DNA from: an uncultured Lachnospira sp.
Lineage (GTDB): Bacteria; Bacillota; Clostridia; Lachnospirales; Lachnospiraceae
NCBI GenBank assembly: GCA_934343805.1
Contig: CAKRIN010000003.1
Span: 62,001 to 126,000, forward strand
DNA: 64,000 bases
Reading direction: 5' to 3'
Part shown: positions 54,159-62,941 of the stretch, in pieces
How positions within the stretch are numbered: position 1 is the stretch's first letter
How the letters are laid out: each line of letters begins with the position of its first letter
Program-made: the position numbers and the translations under genes
The notes under the pieces: model-generated
Told to the model about the DNA's origin: nothing
Seen by the model: the letters and a program-made list of their open reading frames with translations, nothing else
The model's database searches: none

Positions 54159-54190
54159 AAGGCAGCCTTTCGGGGCTGTCTGTTTTGTTA
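54159..54190 (+). terminator. Hairpin terminator after khpA
   Basis: GGCAGCC (54161-54167) pairs with GGCTGTC (54174-54180) around TTTCGG, followed by TGTTTTGTTATTTT. It would reduce read-through from rpsP-khpA into rimM. Confidence 0.72.
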
Positions 54191-54226
54191 TTTTAATATT
54201 CATTTATGCCAGAATGGAGAATTTAA

Positions 54227-54745
54227 GTGGAAGATATGTTAAGAGTCGGGGTTATTACATCAACCCATGGAATAAAAGGCGAAGTCAAAGTTTTTCCTAC
54301 AACTGATGACCCACTTCGTTTTAAAAAGCTTAAGAAATGTGTTATCGATGGAAAGAGAGAACAGGTTGCTGTCTCTGTATCTTCAGTTAAGTTCTTTAAA
54401 CAGTATGTTATTCTAAAGTTTAAAGAATTTGATGACATCAATGATATAGAAAAATACACAAAATGCGACTTACTCGTTTCAAGAGAAGACGCTGTTAAAC
54501 TTGAGCCGGGAGAATACTTTATATGTGACCTTGTCGGTCTTCAGGTTATAACGGATGAAGGTAAACATCTTGGCGTACTGAAAGATGTTTTGGAAACAGG
54601 CGCTAATAATGTATATGAAGTAGAGGCAGATAATGGCGAAACCTATTTGATTCCGGTTATTGACCAGTGTATATTAAACCATGATCTGGATAAAGGAACG
54701 ATTACAGTTCATATTTTACCAGGTCTCTTGGATATTAATAAATAA
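54227..54745 (+). CDS. rimM: Ribosome maturation factor RimM
   Basis: RimM binds S19 and helps assemble the 30S head. The N-terminal domain begins MLRVGVITSTHGIKGEVKVFP, and the PRC-barrel domain (about 95-170) has EYFICDLVGLQV. The start is GTG 54227, seven bases after GGAG; the ATG at 54236 is too far from that site. trmD, which normally follows, is missing; rplS comes next. Confidence 0.95.
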   Translation: MEDMLRVGVITSTHGIKGEVKVFPTTDDPLRFKKLKKCVIDGKREQVAVSVSSVKFFKQYVILKFKEFDDINDIEKYTKCDLLVSREDAVKLEPGEYFICDLVGLQVITDEGKHLGVLKDVLETGANNVYEVEADNGETYLIPVIDQCILNHDLDKGTITVHILPGLLDINK

Positions 54746-54767
54746 TAAAGAAAATGTATTTTTAGTC

Positions 54768-54796
54768 TTGCATTATTAGCAGGATTATGGTAATCT
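54768..54796 (+). promoter_or_regulatory. Predicted promoter of rplS
   Basis: TTGCAT (54768-54773), 17 bases and TAATCT (54791-54796). It would give a leader of about 70 bases before rplS. Confidence 0.48.
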
Positions 54797-54802
54797 TATC
54801 AA

Positions 54803-54874
54803 GTTGTGAGAAAAGGGATGGTCCTCTGTTACAGAACCTGTATTAAGAACATCATAATATTAAGGAGGTCACAC
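54803..54874 (+). promoter_or_regulatory. Untranslated leader of rplS, possible L19 autoregulatory leader
   Basis: The region between the promoter and the ribosome site AAGGAGGTC is about 60 bases, with short complementary elements around GGTCCTCTGTTACAGAACC. L19 leaders are known ahead of rplS in Firmicutes. I cannot confirm a family match by eye. Confidence 0.25.
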
Positions 54875-55222
54875 ATGAATACAATTATTAAGAACATCGA
54901 AGATGCTCAGCTTAAGGCTCAGGCTCCTGAGTTCAGAGTTGGTGATACTGTAAGAGTATCAGCTAAGATTAAGGAAGGAAACCGTGAAAGAATTCAGGTT
55001 TTCGAGGGAACTGTATTAAAGAAGCAGGGTACTGGCGTTAGAGCTACATTTACTGTAAGAAAGATTTCTAACGGCGTTGGCGTTGAGAAGACATGGCCAT
55101 TACACTCACCTATCGTAGAAAAGGTTGATGTTGTAAGACGTGGTAAGGCTAGACGTGCTAAGCTTAACTACTTAAGACAGAGAACAGGTAAGGCTGCTAA
55201 GGTTAAGGAATTAGTTAGATAA
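54875..55222 (+). CDS. rplS: 50S ribosomal protein L19
   Basis: L19 (115 aa) lies at the subunit interface. Recognisable parts are [28 protein letters not shown] and the [21 protein letters not shown] end. The start is ATG 54875, behind AAGGAGG. It carries highly expressed codon use (AAG, GGC, CGT) and is followed by a strong terminator. Confidence 0.98.
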   Translation: MNTIIKNIEDAQLKAQAPEFRVGDTVRVSAKIKEGNRERIQVFEGTVLKKQGTGVRATFTVRKISNGVGVEKTWPLHSPIVEKVDVVRRGKARRAKLNYLRQRTGKAAKVKELVR

Positions 55223-55231
55223 TTTGTTTTC

Positions 55232-55263
55232 AAAAAAGGGACATTTTTATGTCCCTTTTTTTA
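55232..55263 (+). terminator. Rho-independent terminator of rplS
   Basis: An AAAAAAGGGACAT arm (from 55232) and ATGTCCCTTTTTTT (to 55262) pair around TTTTT, ending in a long T run. Classical intrinsic terminator. Confidence 0.9.
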
Positions 55264-55287
55264 TAATACTAAAAGGAATGTGAAATT

Positions 55288-55848
55288 ATGAGATTTTTTC
55301 AGAGAAGATATCAGGAAAATACTAAACTTCTTAACATATGCAAATATGTTTCAGATGTTATGCTTGTAATAGTTACTGCTTATATACTGGTTACCTTTTT
55401 ATGTTGCAGGACTAATGTTGTCGGCAATTCAATGAATGATACGCTTACTAATAATGATACGGTGCTTGTGAACAGGATATCATATGCATTTACCGGTCCT
55501 GACAGATATGACTGTATTGCATTTGAACAGGATTCTGTTGATTCATCAAAAATATATATAAAAAGAGTTATTGGCCTTCCGGGGGAAACCGTCCAGATAA
55601 AAGATGGAAAAGTATATATTAATGGAGAGCAGTTAAATGACGATATTAATGATATATCAATACTTACACCGGGAGTTGCTGTTAATCCATATACTCTTTC
55701 TAAAGATGAATATTTTGTTCTTGGGGATAACAGAAATAACAGTGAAGACAGCCGCTTTGCGAGTGTTGGAATGGTTAAGAAATCAAATATTGTTGGAAAA
55801 GTCTGGATGGTAATTGAACCATTTTCATCATTTGGTTTTATAAAATAA
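55288..55848 (+). CDS. lepB: Signal peptidase I
   Basis: This membrane serine protease removes signal peptides from exported proteins. One N-terminal membrane helix (about 20-42) is followed by the catalytic Ser in GNSMNDTL near residue 50 and the general-base Lys in YIKRVIGLPGE near 92; box E is GDNRNNSEDSR near 149. Length (186 aa) is typical of Gram-positive enzymes. rbgA follows. Confidence 0.96.
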   Translation: MRFFQRRYQENTKLLNICKYVSDVMLVIVTAYILVTFLCCRTNVVGNSMNDTLTNNDTVLVNRISYAFTGPDRYDCIAFEQDSVDSSKIYIKRVIGLPGETVQIKDGKVYINGEQLNDDINDISILTPGVAVNPYTLSKDEYFVLGDNRNNSEDSRFASVGMVKKSNIVGKVWMVIEPFSSFGFIK

Positions 55849-55906
55849 TTAATTGAGGTCAGTGTTGAAAATCAGAGATTTTTCAATTACAGGAATGGAG
55901 ATTAAC

Positions 55907-56806
55907 GTGGAAGAAAAGAAGAGAGCAATTAACTGGTATCCTGGTCATATGACCAAAGCCAGAAGAATGATGGAAGAAGATATTAAGCTTATTGATCTTG
56001 TCATAGAAATTGTTGATGCAAGAATTCCCTTAAGCAGCAGAAATCCTGATATAGATAAGCTTGCAAAGAATAAAGCAAGGATTGTATTATTAAATAAAGC
56101 AGATCTTGCAGATGATTCAGTTACTGATGAATGGATTGATTACTTTAAGAAAAAGAATTTTTATTGTCTTAAACTTAATTCAAGGCTTAACGTAAGTAAC
56201 AGGGCTGTTAATAATCTTATCACTACAGCATGCGCTGCTAAAATTGAGAAAGACAAAGCAAAAGGAATAAAGAACAGATCAATAAAAGCTATGATTGTTG
56301 GAATACCTAATGTTGGTAAATCTACGTTTATTAATTCTTTTACAGGAAGAAAAAGTGCTAAAACAGGAAATAAGCCAGGTGTTACCAAAGGAAAACAGTG
56401 GATTAGAATTAACGGAAGTGTTGAGCTTTTAGATACTCCGGGAATACTGTGGCCAAAGATTGAAGACCGTAATGTCGGTGAACGTCTTGCTATGATTGGT
56501 TCGATTAATGATCAGATTCTTAATATTGAAGAACTTGCACTTAATACAATCAAATATCTTAATAATAATTATAAGGATATGCTTTTTGAAAGATATGATA
56601 TTACAGAAAGTATTTTTCAGAATATTGATACAGATACAATGATGAACCCTGAAAATGCATATGCACTCTGTATTATGGATCATATAGCCAGAAAACGTGG
56701 ATGCCTGAAAAAAGGCGGAGACACAGATTATGAAAAGGCAGCTGCATGTATACTTGATGATTTCAGGGAAGGAAAGACTGGCAGAATATCCCTTGAAAGA
56801 CCATAG
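55907..56806 (+). CDS. rbgA: Ribosome biogenesis GTPase RbgA (YlqF)
   Basis: RbgA is a circularly permuted GTPase that acts late in 50S assembly. NWYPGHMTKARRMM near residue 8 and G4 LLNKADL near 62 precede G1 GIPNVGKSTFIN near 127, with G3 DTPG near 172: the permuted order is clear. The start is GTG 55907, six bases after TGGAG; the frame continues back to TTG codons at 55865 and 55853, so a slightly longer form is possible. It lies in the standard rplS-lepB-rbgA-rnhB order. Confidence 0.93.
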   Translation: MEEKKRAINWYPGHMTKARRMMEEDIKLIDLVIEIVDARIPLSSRNPDIDKLAKNKARIVLLNKADLADDSVTDEWIDYFKKKNFYCLKLNSRLNVSNRAVNNLITTACAAKIEKDKAKGIKNRSIKAMIVGIPNVGKSTFINSFTGRKSAKTGNKPGVTKGKQWIRINGSVELLDTPGILWPKIEDRNVGERLAMIGSINDQILNIEELALNTIKYLNNNYKDMLFERYDITESIFQNIDTDTMMNPENAYALCIMDHIARKRGCLKKGGDTDYEKAAACILDDFREGKTGRISLERP

Positions 56807-56838
56807 TTCCTTATTAATTATGTGCGGAAGGTAAAACA

Positions 56839-57495
56839 ATGACTTTAAAAGAAGAACGCGAGTTAAAAAAACAGGCAAAGCTTGAAGCAGAAAAAGAACG
56901 AATTGAATTAATGCGTGAATATGAAGAAAAATATGACAATTATTCATATATATGTGGAATTGATGAGGCAGGAAGAGGTCCACTTGCGGGACCTGTTGTT
57001 GCAGGAGCTGTTATTCTTCCTAAAGGTAAGCGTATTTTATATGTTAATGACTCTAAAAAATTAAGTGAGAAAAAACGTAATGAACTGTATGATGTGATAA
57101 AAGAAGAAGCGTTATCGTATGGAATTGGAATTGTCTCTCCTGAAAGAATAGATGAAATCAATATATTGCAGGCAACATACGAGGCAATGCGTCAGGCTGT
57201 CAGCCAACTGAATGTATTACCTGATATTCTTCTTAATGATGCAGTAACAATTCCAGGAATTGACGTCAGACAGATTCCCATAATAAAAGGTGATGCTAAA
57301 AGCCTTACAATTGCATCTGCAAGTATTCTTGCCAAGGTAACAAGGGACCGGATGATGACAGAATATGATTCATTATATCCTGAATATGGTTTTGCAAAAC
57401 ACAAAGGCTATGGTACAAAGGCACATATAGAAGCTATTAAAGAATATGGTGCATGTCCGATTCATAGAAAAACATTTATCAAGAATTTTATTTAG
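56839..57495 (+). CDS. rnhB: Ribonuclease HII
   Basis: RNase HII removes ribonucleotides from DNA. After a charged helical N-terminal extension (about 1-32) comes CGIDEAGRGPLAGPVVAGAV, with the catalytic DE pair, then KGDAKSLTIASASILAKVTRD and the GYGTKAHIEAI motif. Length is 218 aa. It starts 32 bases after rbgA with a GGAAGG site. Confidence 0.96.
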   Translation: MTLKEERELKKQAKLEAEKERIELMREYEEKYDNYSYICGIDEAGRGPLAGPVVAGAVILPKGKRILYVNDSKKLSEKKRNELYDVIKEEALSYGIGIVSPERIDEINILQATYEAMRQAVSQLNVLPDILLNDAVTIPGIDVRQIPIIKGDAKSLTIASASILAKVTRDRMMTEYDSLYPEYGFAKHKGYGTKAHIEAIKEYGACPIHRKTFIKNFI

Positions 57496-57504
57496 GTGAA
57501 TTAG

Positions 57505-59052
57505 ATGAATATTAATATGTCCGATTTATTCAAAAACAGCATAACATCCAATAATGTACAGACAGGATCTTTAGATAATTCTTCATTGACAGGTGAAATA
57601 TCTGCTGATACTAAAGATTCTGCTATGTCTGATTGCATGAAATTTCTCAATTCGTTAATGAATGGTGATACATTTACCGGATTCATAAGCCAGTTGAAAG
57701 ATAATAATGTTTTAATTACCATGAATAATGGCATGCAGATATCAGCACGACTGACAGATGGCAGTTTTATAAACAGCGGACAGAATATAACATTTGTTGT
57801 AGAAAATAATAATAATAACCAGATTACAATAAAACCTATGCTTGCGAATGAACAGCAGTCTGTTCTGATTGACAGAGTACTTTCCGCTTCTGATCTTAGT
57901 GCTACCCAGGAAAATATTGATCTTGTTAAAGAACTTCTTAATCTTGGAATGTCTGTTGATTCTGGAACTGTAAGCCAGCTTGCAAAATATGCTGTCCAGT
58001 ATCCTGATGCTGACATTAATACTCTGGCTAATCTTTATCGTCTGGATATACCTGTTAATGATAGTAATATTAACGAATTCAGGTTATACAGCCAGTTTAA
58101 CGGTAAAATAGAAGGACTTATGTCAGAACTGGAAAACAGTATAATCAATGATTATAATTCTGATAATAATCCCGATATTTTAAAAACTGTTATTTCATCT
58201 TTATATGATGGAATAAGTGCAGATAAATCCTCTTTATCTGCAGCTTCAGATATTCTTTCAGATGAAGCTGCAGATTATCTTCAAAGTATCATTAATAATA
58301 CTGAGGGAATGGAAAATACTGATATCAGAAATATGTCTGTCAAAGACCTTTTGGAGCATATAACAGCCAAAGGCAAAGATGACGGCAACAATAGCACAAT
58401 CTCTGATGCGGTTAACTCTAAAGCATTTAAAGAGCTTTTACATGCTGCATTTAATGATACTATGAAACTTACCCCTAAAGACATCCAGTCAGGTGAAACT
58501 GCTGTAAGTTCATATTATAAGCGAATCCGCAAAAATATTGGCAATATTGAAGATTCTATTAAGGACTCTGACTCCAAAGCTCCTGAAATGCAAAAGAGCC
58601 TTTCAGATATAAAGAGCAATATAGATTTCATGAATGATCTTAATAAAAATATGACATATTTTCAGATGCCAATAAAATTCTCAGAAAGTGAAGGCAATGG
58701 TGAACTATATGTTTTTACTAATAAGAAAAATCTTGCTAATCACTCAGATAATATAAGTGCCATGCTCCATCTCGACATGGAAAACCTGAAATCAATGGAT
58801 ATATATGTTAATCTTTCTTCAGGCAATAATGTATCTACTAATTTTGTTCTGGAATCAGAAGAATTACTGGATTTCGTATATCAGCATATAGATAAGCTTA
58901 ACAAGAGACTTGAACAATTAGGATATAATACTCATTTTGAAATGAAGGTTGCAAAAGATCCGGATGAAAGATTTGATTTTGTTAAAGATTTTATTGAAGC
59001 TGAGACAAAACCATCAACTAAAGGACAATATATATTTGATGTAAAAGCCTGA
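57505..59052 (+). CDS. YlqG-like protein with FliK-type C-terminal region
   Basis: A 515-residue soluble protein, acidic and rich in Asn, Ser and Asp. Position (after rnhB, before a FlhB-like gene) and layout match Bacillus YlqG. The N-terminal half has an apparent beta domain (about 45-125). The C-terminal part (about 380-490), with ELYVFTNKK, MLHLDMENLKSMDIYVNL and LDFVYQHIDKLNKRLEQLGY, resembles the hook-length control domain of FliK. No flagellar genes are nearby. The function is unknown; the FliK likeness is my reading of the pattern. Confidence 0.72.
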   Translation: MNINMSDLFKNSITSNNVQTGSLDNSSLTGEISADTKDSAMSDCMKFLNSLMNGDTFTGFISQLKDNNVLITMNNGMQISARLTDGSFINSGQNITFVVENNNNNQITIKPMLANEQQSVLIDRVLSASDLSATQENIDLVKELLNLGMSVDSGTVSQLAKYAVQYPDADINTLANLYRLDIPVNDSNINEFRLYSQFNGKIEGLMSELENSIINDYNSDNNPDILKTVISSLYDGISADKSSLSAASDILSDEAADYLQSIINNTEGMENTDIRNMSVKDLLEHITAKGKDDGNNSTISDAVNSKAFKELLHAAFNDTMKLTPKDIQSGETAVSSYYKRIRKNIGNIEDSIKDSDSKAPEMQKSLSDIKSNIDFMNDLNKNMTYFQMPIKFSESEGNGELYVFTNKKNLANHSDNISAMLHLDMENLKSMDIYVNLSSGNNVSTNFVLESEELLDFVYQHIDKLNKRLEQLGYNTHFEMKVAKDPDERFDFVKDFIEAETKPSTKGQYIFDVKA

Positions 59053-59077
59053 AATAAGCAGGCAGACAGGAGCAAAT

Positions 59078-59368
59078 ATGAGCGATAACAATAATGGTAA
59101 TAAACCGAAAATAGCGGTTGCACTGGAATATACACCTGGCGAACAGGCACCTAAAATACTTGCAACAGGACGCGGACATATCGCTGAAGCTATTATTGAA
59201 AAGGCTGGCGAATCAGATGTTCCGGTATATGAAGACTCCAAGCTTGCCAATACTTTATCCAAGCTTGAAATAGGGGAGATGATTCCCCCAGAGCTTTATA
59301 CTGTTGTAGCAGAAATCCTCGTGTTTGTTGATGATTGTGATAAAATCAAAGGGAAAATGGGCAGATAA
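59078..59368 (+). CDS. FlhB C-terminal-domain-like protein (YlqH family)
   Basis: A 96-residue soluble protein resembling the cytoplasmic domain of FlhB/YscU export-switch proteins: KIAVALEYTPGEQAPKILATGRG, VPVYEDSKLANTLSKLEIGEMIPPELYTVVAEIL. The autocleavage motif NPTH is absent, and no membrane part exists. It is encoded with a FliK-like protein, the natural partner of FlhB. Its stop overlaps the yraN start by one base. The role outside flagella is unknown. Confidence 0.85.
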   Translation: MSDNNNGNKPKIAVALEYTPGEQAPKILATGRGHIAEAIIEKAGESDVPVYEDSKLANTLSKLEIGEMIPPELYTVVAEILVFVDDCDKIKGKMGR

Positions 59369-59709
59369 TGAATAAAAGATTAATAGGTGCCAGAAAAGAG
59401 CAGCTTGTCACAGAATATCTGATTGATAATAATTACGTTATACTTGAACGAAATTATCAGACAAAAACTGGTGAGATTGATATTATAGCGAAAGATGATA
59501 ATTGTATCGTTTTTATTGAGGTTAAGTTCAGGAGTAGTTCCAGGTATGGTTCTTCTCTTGATGCTGTTAATTACAGAAAACAACAGACAATCAGACATGT
59601 TGCAAGAATTTATCTTTCAACAAGATACAAAAGTCTTGATATTCCTTGCAGATTTGATGTTATAGGTATGGATGGTAATAACATTACCCATATAAAAAAT
59701 GCTTTCTAA
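59368..59709 (+). CDS. yraN: YraN family endonuclease-like protein (UPF0102)
   Basis: A 113-residue protein with the restriction-endonuclease-like core GARKEQLVTEYL, GEIDIIAKDDN and VFIEVKFR (a D..ExK arrangement). The family is widespread near rnhB. Its ATG overlaps the previous stop. Function in DNA repair or recombination is suspected for the family but not proved. Confidence 0.92.
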   Translation: MNKRLIGARKEQLVTEYLIDNNYVILERNYQTKTGEIDIIAKDDNCIVFIEVKFRSSSRYGSSLDAVNYRKQQTIRHVARIYLSTRYKSLDIPCRFDVIGMDGNNITHIKNAF

Positions 59710-59721
59710 AGGAGCAGTGTT

Positions 59722-60606
59722 ATGAATATTAATTATATTAATACTGATAAAATTTTTAAAGGACTCAAAAAGGCAGTTATACATAATTCAACAAGAATTA
59801 GTGTTACAAATAACATTCCATATATTGAATTTACGCCTTTTGATAAATTCGACTGGGTAAAATTACATTTCTCTACACGCCTTGGCGGTGTAAGTTCTGG
59901 AATATATTCAAGCATGAATTTTTCGTTTGATCGTGGAGATTCATACGACAACGTATTAAGTAATTACGAACTTTTTCTGGATACAATGGATTTGGAAACA
60001 AGCAATTGTGTATGTACTAAACAGACACATACAGTTAATGTGATGGAAGCAGATTACTCAATGGCGGGAATGGGAATAACAAAGCCACGCAGCTATGATA
60101 ATATAGACGGACTTATTACTAACAAAAAGAATCTGTGTCTTGTTACATACTTTGCTGATTGTGTGCCTGTTTTCTTCGTTGATCCGGTCAACAGATGCAT
60201 AGGTGCATCACATTCGGGATGGCGTGGCACAGTTGGTAATATAACACATGAAACTGTACAGCTTATGTCATCTGTTTATGGTTCAAGACCAGAAGATCTC
60301 CATACATTTATAGGACCATCCATATGTCAGCAGTGCTATGAAGTTGATGAGAATGTTGCATCACAGTTTGCTGACTCATATTCTGGAAATGAAGCAGATG
60401 CAGTTATAAAAGTAAAAGGCAATGGTAAGTATCTGTTAAATCTGCAGGCTGCCAATTATTTTAATATGGTTCATGAAGGGATTAATCCTGAAAATATTGG
60501 GATAACTGATATATGTACCAGCTGTAACAGCAATTTATTGTTTTCACACAGGGCATCCCATGGGAAAAGAGGAGTGCTGTGCGGATTTATGAGTATATGC
60601 AGATAA
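59722..60606 (+). CDS. pgeF: Purine nucleoside phosphorylase / YfiH-type oxidoreductase (DUF152)
   Basis: A 294-residue protein of the YfiH/LACC1 family. The metal-binding residues are visible: QTHTVNV near 102, FADCVPV near 148, the SHSGWRG box near 166 and GPSICQQCYEV near 196. Family members cleave purine nucleosides, and PgeF edits peptidoglycan precursors. The GGAGC site precedes the ATG. A 15-base hairpin terminator follows. Confidence 0.9.
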   Translation: MNINYINTDKIFKGLKKAVIHNSTRISVTNNIPYIEFTPFDKFDWVKLHFSTRLGGVSSGIYSSMNFSFDRGDSYDNVLSNYELFLDTMDLETSNCVCTKQTHTVNVMEADYSMAGMGITKPRSYDNIDGLITNKKNLCLVTYFADCVPVFFVDPVNRCIGASHSGWRGTVGNITHETVQLMSSVYGSRPEDLHTFIGPSICQQCYEVDENVASQFADSYSGNEADAVIKVKGNGKYLLNLQAANYFNMVHEGINPENIGITDICTSCNSNLLFSHRASHGKRGVLCGFMSICR

Positions 60607-60610
60607 CATA

Positions 60611-60655
60611 AAATGAAGGACTCACTGATTAACATGTGAGTCCTTCATTTTTATT
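60611..60655. terminator. Bidirectional terminator between pgeF and the minus-strand membrane protein
   Basis: AAATGAAGGACTCAC (60611-60625) and GTGAGTCCTTCATTT (60636-60650) form a perfect 15-base stem around a 10-base loop, with T residues after. Confidence 0.9.
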
Positions 60656-61481
60656 TATTATGTTTTTCTTTGTATTCAGCCCTTAACTGAGCTTCCTCTG
60701 ATGTAAGCTTAGCTCTTCCTTTTTTTCCAACCTTTGTTATAAGAAAATATATAGCAAGAAGAATTACTATTGGTATTCCAACTGTCAGAATAGTTGAAAG
60801 TGTTTCTGTAAAAATACCATTTTCAAATACAGACTTTCTGACATTAGTATACTGAGCTGAATTAATCATATATTCAATATCATCTGTCATATCTGATGTT
60901 ATCTGGTTTTCTTTTGACTGAAGAGAATATATGTAAATATATCCCCTTGTTACTGTGTAATATTTTCTCGTATATATTGTACCATTCTCGCTTGAAACAG
61001 ATGTAACATCTGTTCTGAAATAAGGATGATTATTAATGATATCAATATTGTTATCTGTCATTGTCTCTGATAATGAGTCATCACTTTTAGATTCTTCTGA
61101 AGATATATATTCCTTAAAATAATTATCCAGAGTATCTTTATCGAGTTCATCAAGATCAGGTAAAGATGATCCTGCTTTCATGCCAACAACAGCAATTTCA
61201 TATGAAATGTCATCTGAAAAAGCCTCAAGATATATATTAGAAGCTTTCATTGCATTCTGAACTTCATTGGCATCATTAGCACCTATTTTTTCAAGATATG
61301 CATTATTGCCAGTCGTAGTCTGTGTAAAACATATCAGTCCTTCCGGAACAGAAATTTTAAGATCTATTGCAGAGAATTTGTATGTTTTGTCTGCTGCCAC
61401 AGATACCAGTGGGGGAATAGCAAACATTATTATTGCAAGTACAATAGAACAAAAAGTGAATATTTTATTGGATTTTTTCAC
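60651..61481 (-). CDS. Membrane-anchored exported protein of unknown function
   Basis: The start is GTG 61481, set by GGAGGTG five bases upstream; the frame continues 48 bases further. The 276-residue protein has a signal peptide (about 1-31), an extracellular domain (about 32-225) with ISVPEGLICFTQTT, an acidic SSEESKSDDSLSE stretch and YTRKYYTVTRGYIYIYSLQS, a membrane helix (about 231-250) and a basic cytoplasmic tail (KKGRAKLTSEEAQLRAEYKEKHNK). It is therefore a type I membrane protein. I do not recognise the family, and the neighbours give no clue. Confidence 0.8.
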   Translation of the reverse strand: MKKSNKIFTFCSIVLAIIMFAIPPLVSVAADKTYKFSAIDLKISVPEGLICFTQTTTGNNAYLEKIGANDANEVQNAMKASNIYLEAFSDDISYEIAVVGMKAGSSLPDLDELDKDTLDNYFKEYISSEESKSDDSLSETMTDNNIDIINNHPYFRTDVTSVSSENGTIYTRKYYTVTRGYIYIYSLQSKENQITSDMTDDIEYMINSAQYTNVRKSVFENGIFTETLSTILTVGIPIVILLAIYFLITKVGKKGRAKLTSEEAQLRAEYKEKHNK

Positions 61482-61519
61482 AAATACACCTCCGAAACCG
61501 CATGAAATCAATATTTTGT

Positions 61520-61548
61520 ATGATATCACAGCGCTTTACAAAAAGCAA
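61520..61548 (-). promoter_or_regulatory. Predicted promoter of the minus-strand membrane protein
   Basis: On the minus strand TTGCTT (61543-61548) lies 17 bases from TATCAT (61520-61525). It overlaps the promoter of der on the other strand. Confidence 0.5.
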
Positions 61549-61563
61549 TGGAACTGATATTAT
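61535..61563 (+). promoter_or_regulatory. Predicted sigma-A promoter of der
   Basis: TTTACA (61535-61540), 17 bases and TATTAT (61558-61563), 53 bases before der. Both boxes are one base off consensus. Confidence 0.65.
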
Positions 61564-61615
61564 ATTATAGATTGCGTGTATTAATTTTTTATAAATTAAG
61601 AAAGAGGATATTATT

Positions 61616-62941
61616 ATGAGCAAACCAATAGTTGCTGTTGTTGGAAGACCTAATGTTGGTAAATCGACATTATTCAATAGTCTTTGCGGACAACAGATTT
61701 CAATAGTTAAAGATACTCCTGGTGTTACAAGAGACAGAATATATGCCGAAGTAAGCTGGCTCAATCACAATTTTACCCTGATTGATACAGGTGGTATAGA
61801 ACCTGATACAGGAGATATTATTCTTTCACAGATGAGAGAACAGGCTGAAATTGCCATAGAAACAGCTGATGTTATTATATTTATGACTGATGTAAAACAG
61901 GGACTTGTTGATTCGGATTCCAAAGTAGCTGATATGTTAAGAAGATCACATAAGCCTGTTATACTTGTAGTTAACAAGGTCGACAACTTCGATAAGATGA
62001 TGCCGGATGTATATGAATTCTACAATCTTGGAATTGGTGAACCTTTCCCTATATCTGCTGTTAATAAGCTTGGATTTGGCGAAGTCCTTGATGAAGTAGT
62101 AGGACATTTCCCAGAAGGATCTGATGTTGAGGAAGAAGATGACAGACCTAAGATTGCCATTATAGGTAAGCCTAATGTTGGTAAATCATCAATTGTCAAT
62201 AAGCTTCTTGGTAAGAACAGAGTTATCGTTTCCGATATAGCCGGAACCACAAGAGATGCTATTGATACAGCAATTAAATATAATAATAAAGAATATGTAT
62301 TTATAGATACTGCCGGACTCAGAAGAAAAAGCAAGATAAAAGAAGATCTTGAGCGTTACAGTATCATAAGAACTGTAGCAGCTGTTGAAAGAGCAGATAT
62401 TGCCATTCTTGTCATTGATGCAACTGAAGGTGTTACTGAACAGGATGCCAAAATTGCCGGGATAGCACATGAAAGAGGCAAGGGTATTATCATTGCTGTT
62501 AACAAGTGGGATGACATCGAAAAGAATGATAAGACCATATATGAATTTACTAATAAAATAAAAGATACTTTATCTTTCATGTCTTATGCAGAGATAGTAT
62601 TTATATCAGCAAAAACAGGACAGCGACTTAATAAGCTGTATGATCTCATTGATCAGATTGTTGATGCACAGACTATGCGAATTCCAACAGGTGTTCTTAA
62701 TGAAATTCTTACTGAAGCGGTTGCCATGAAGCAGCCACCATCTGATAAAGGAAAGAGACTTAAGATATATTACATGACACAGGTTTCAGTTAAACCTCCT
62801 ACATTTATAATGTTTGTAAATGATGTACAGCTCACTCATTTTTCTTATACAAGATATATAGAGAACAGAATCAGGGAATCATTCGGATTCAGAGGTACAT
62901 CAATAAGATTTATTAACAGAGAACGTAAGGAGAAAGAATAA
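61616..62941 (+). CDS. der: Double-GTPase ribosome assembly factor Der (EngA)
   Basis: Der acts in 50S assembly. Two GTPase domains are clear: [12 protein letters not shown] near residue 9 with DTGG near 56, and [12 protein letters not shown] near 184 with DTAGL near 230; NKVD and NKWD are the G4 motifs. A KH-like C-terminal domain spans about 350-435. Length (441 aa) is typical. plsY starts on the last base of the stop codon. Confidence 0.98.
   Translation: MSKPIVAVVGRPNVGKSTLFNSLCGQQISIVKDTPGVTRDRIYAEVSWLNHNFTLIDTGGIEPDTGDIILSQMREQAEIAIETADVIIFMTDVKQGLVDSDSKVADMLRRSHKPVILVVNKVDNFDKMMPDVYEFYNLGIGEPFPISAVNKLGFGEVLDEVVGHFPEGSDVEEEDDRPKIAIIGKPNVGKSSIVNKLLGKNRVIVSDIAGTTRDAIDTAIKYNNKEYVFIDTAGLRRKSKIKEDLERYSIIRTVAAVERADIAILVIDATEGVTEQDAKIAGIAHERGKGIIIAVNKWDDIEKNDKTIYEFTNKIKDTLSFMSYAEIVFISAKTGQRLNKLYDLIDQIVDAQTMRIPTGVLNEILTEAVAMKQPPSDKGKRLKIYYMTQVSVKPPTFIMFVNDVQLTHFSYTRYIENRIRESFGFRGTSIRFINRERKEKE

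Noticed and set aside
56429..56983. Minus-strand frame of 184 residues, hydrophobic
   Set aside because: It lies wholly opposite rbgA and rnhB, has no ribosome site or family likeness, and is rich in His/Ile/Cys as expected from an AT-rich antisense frame.
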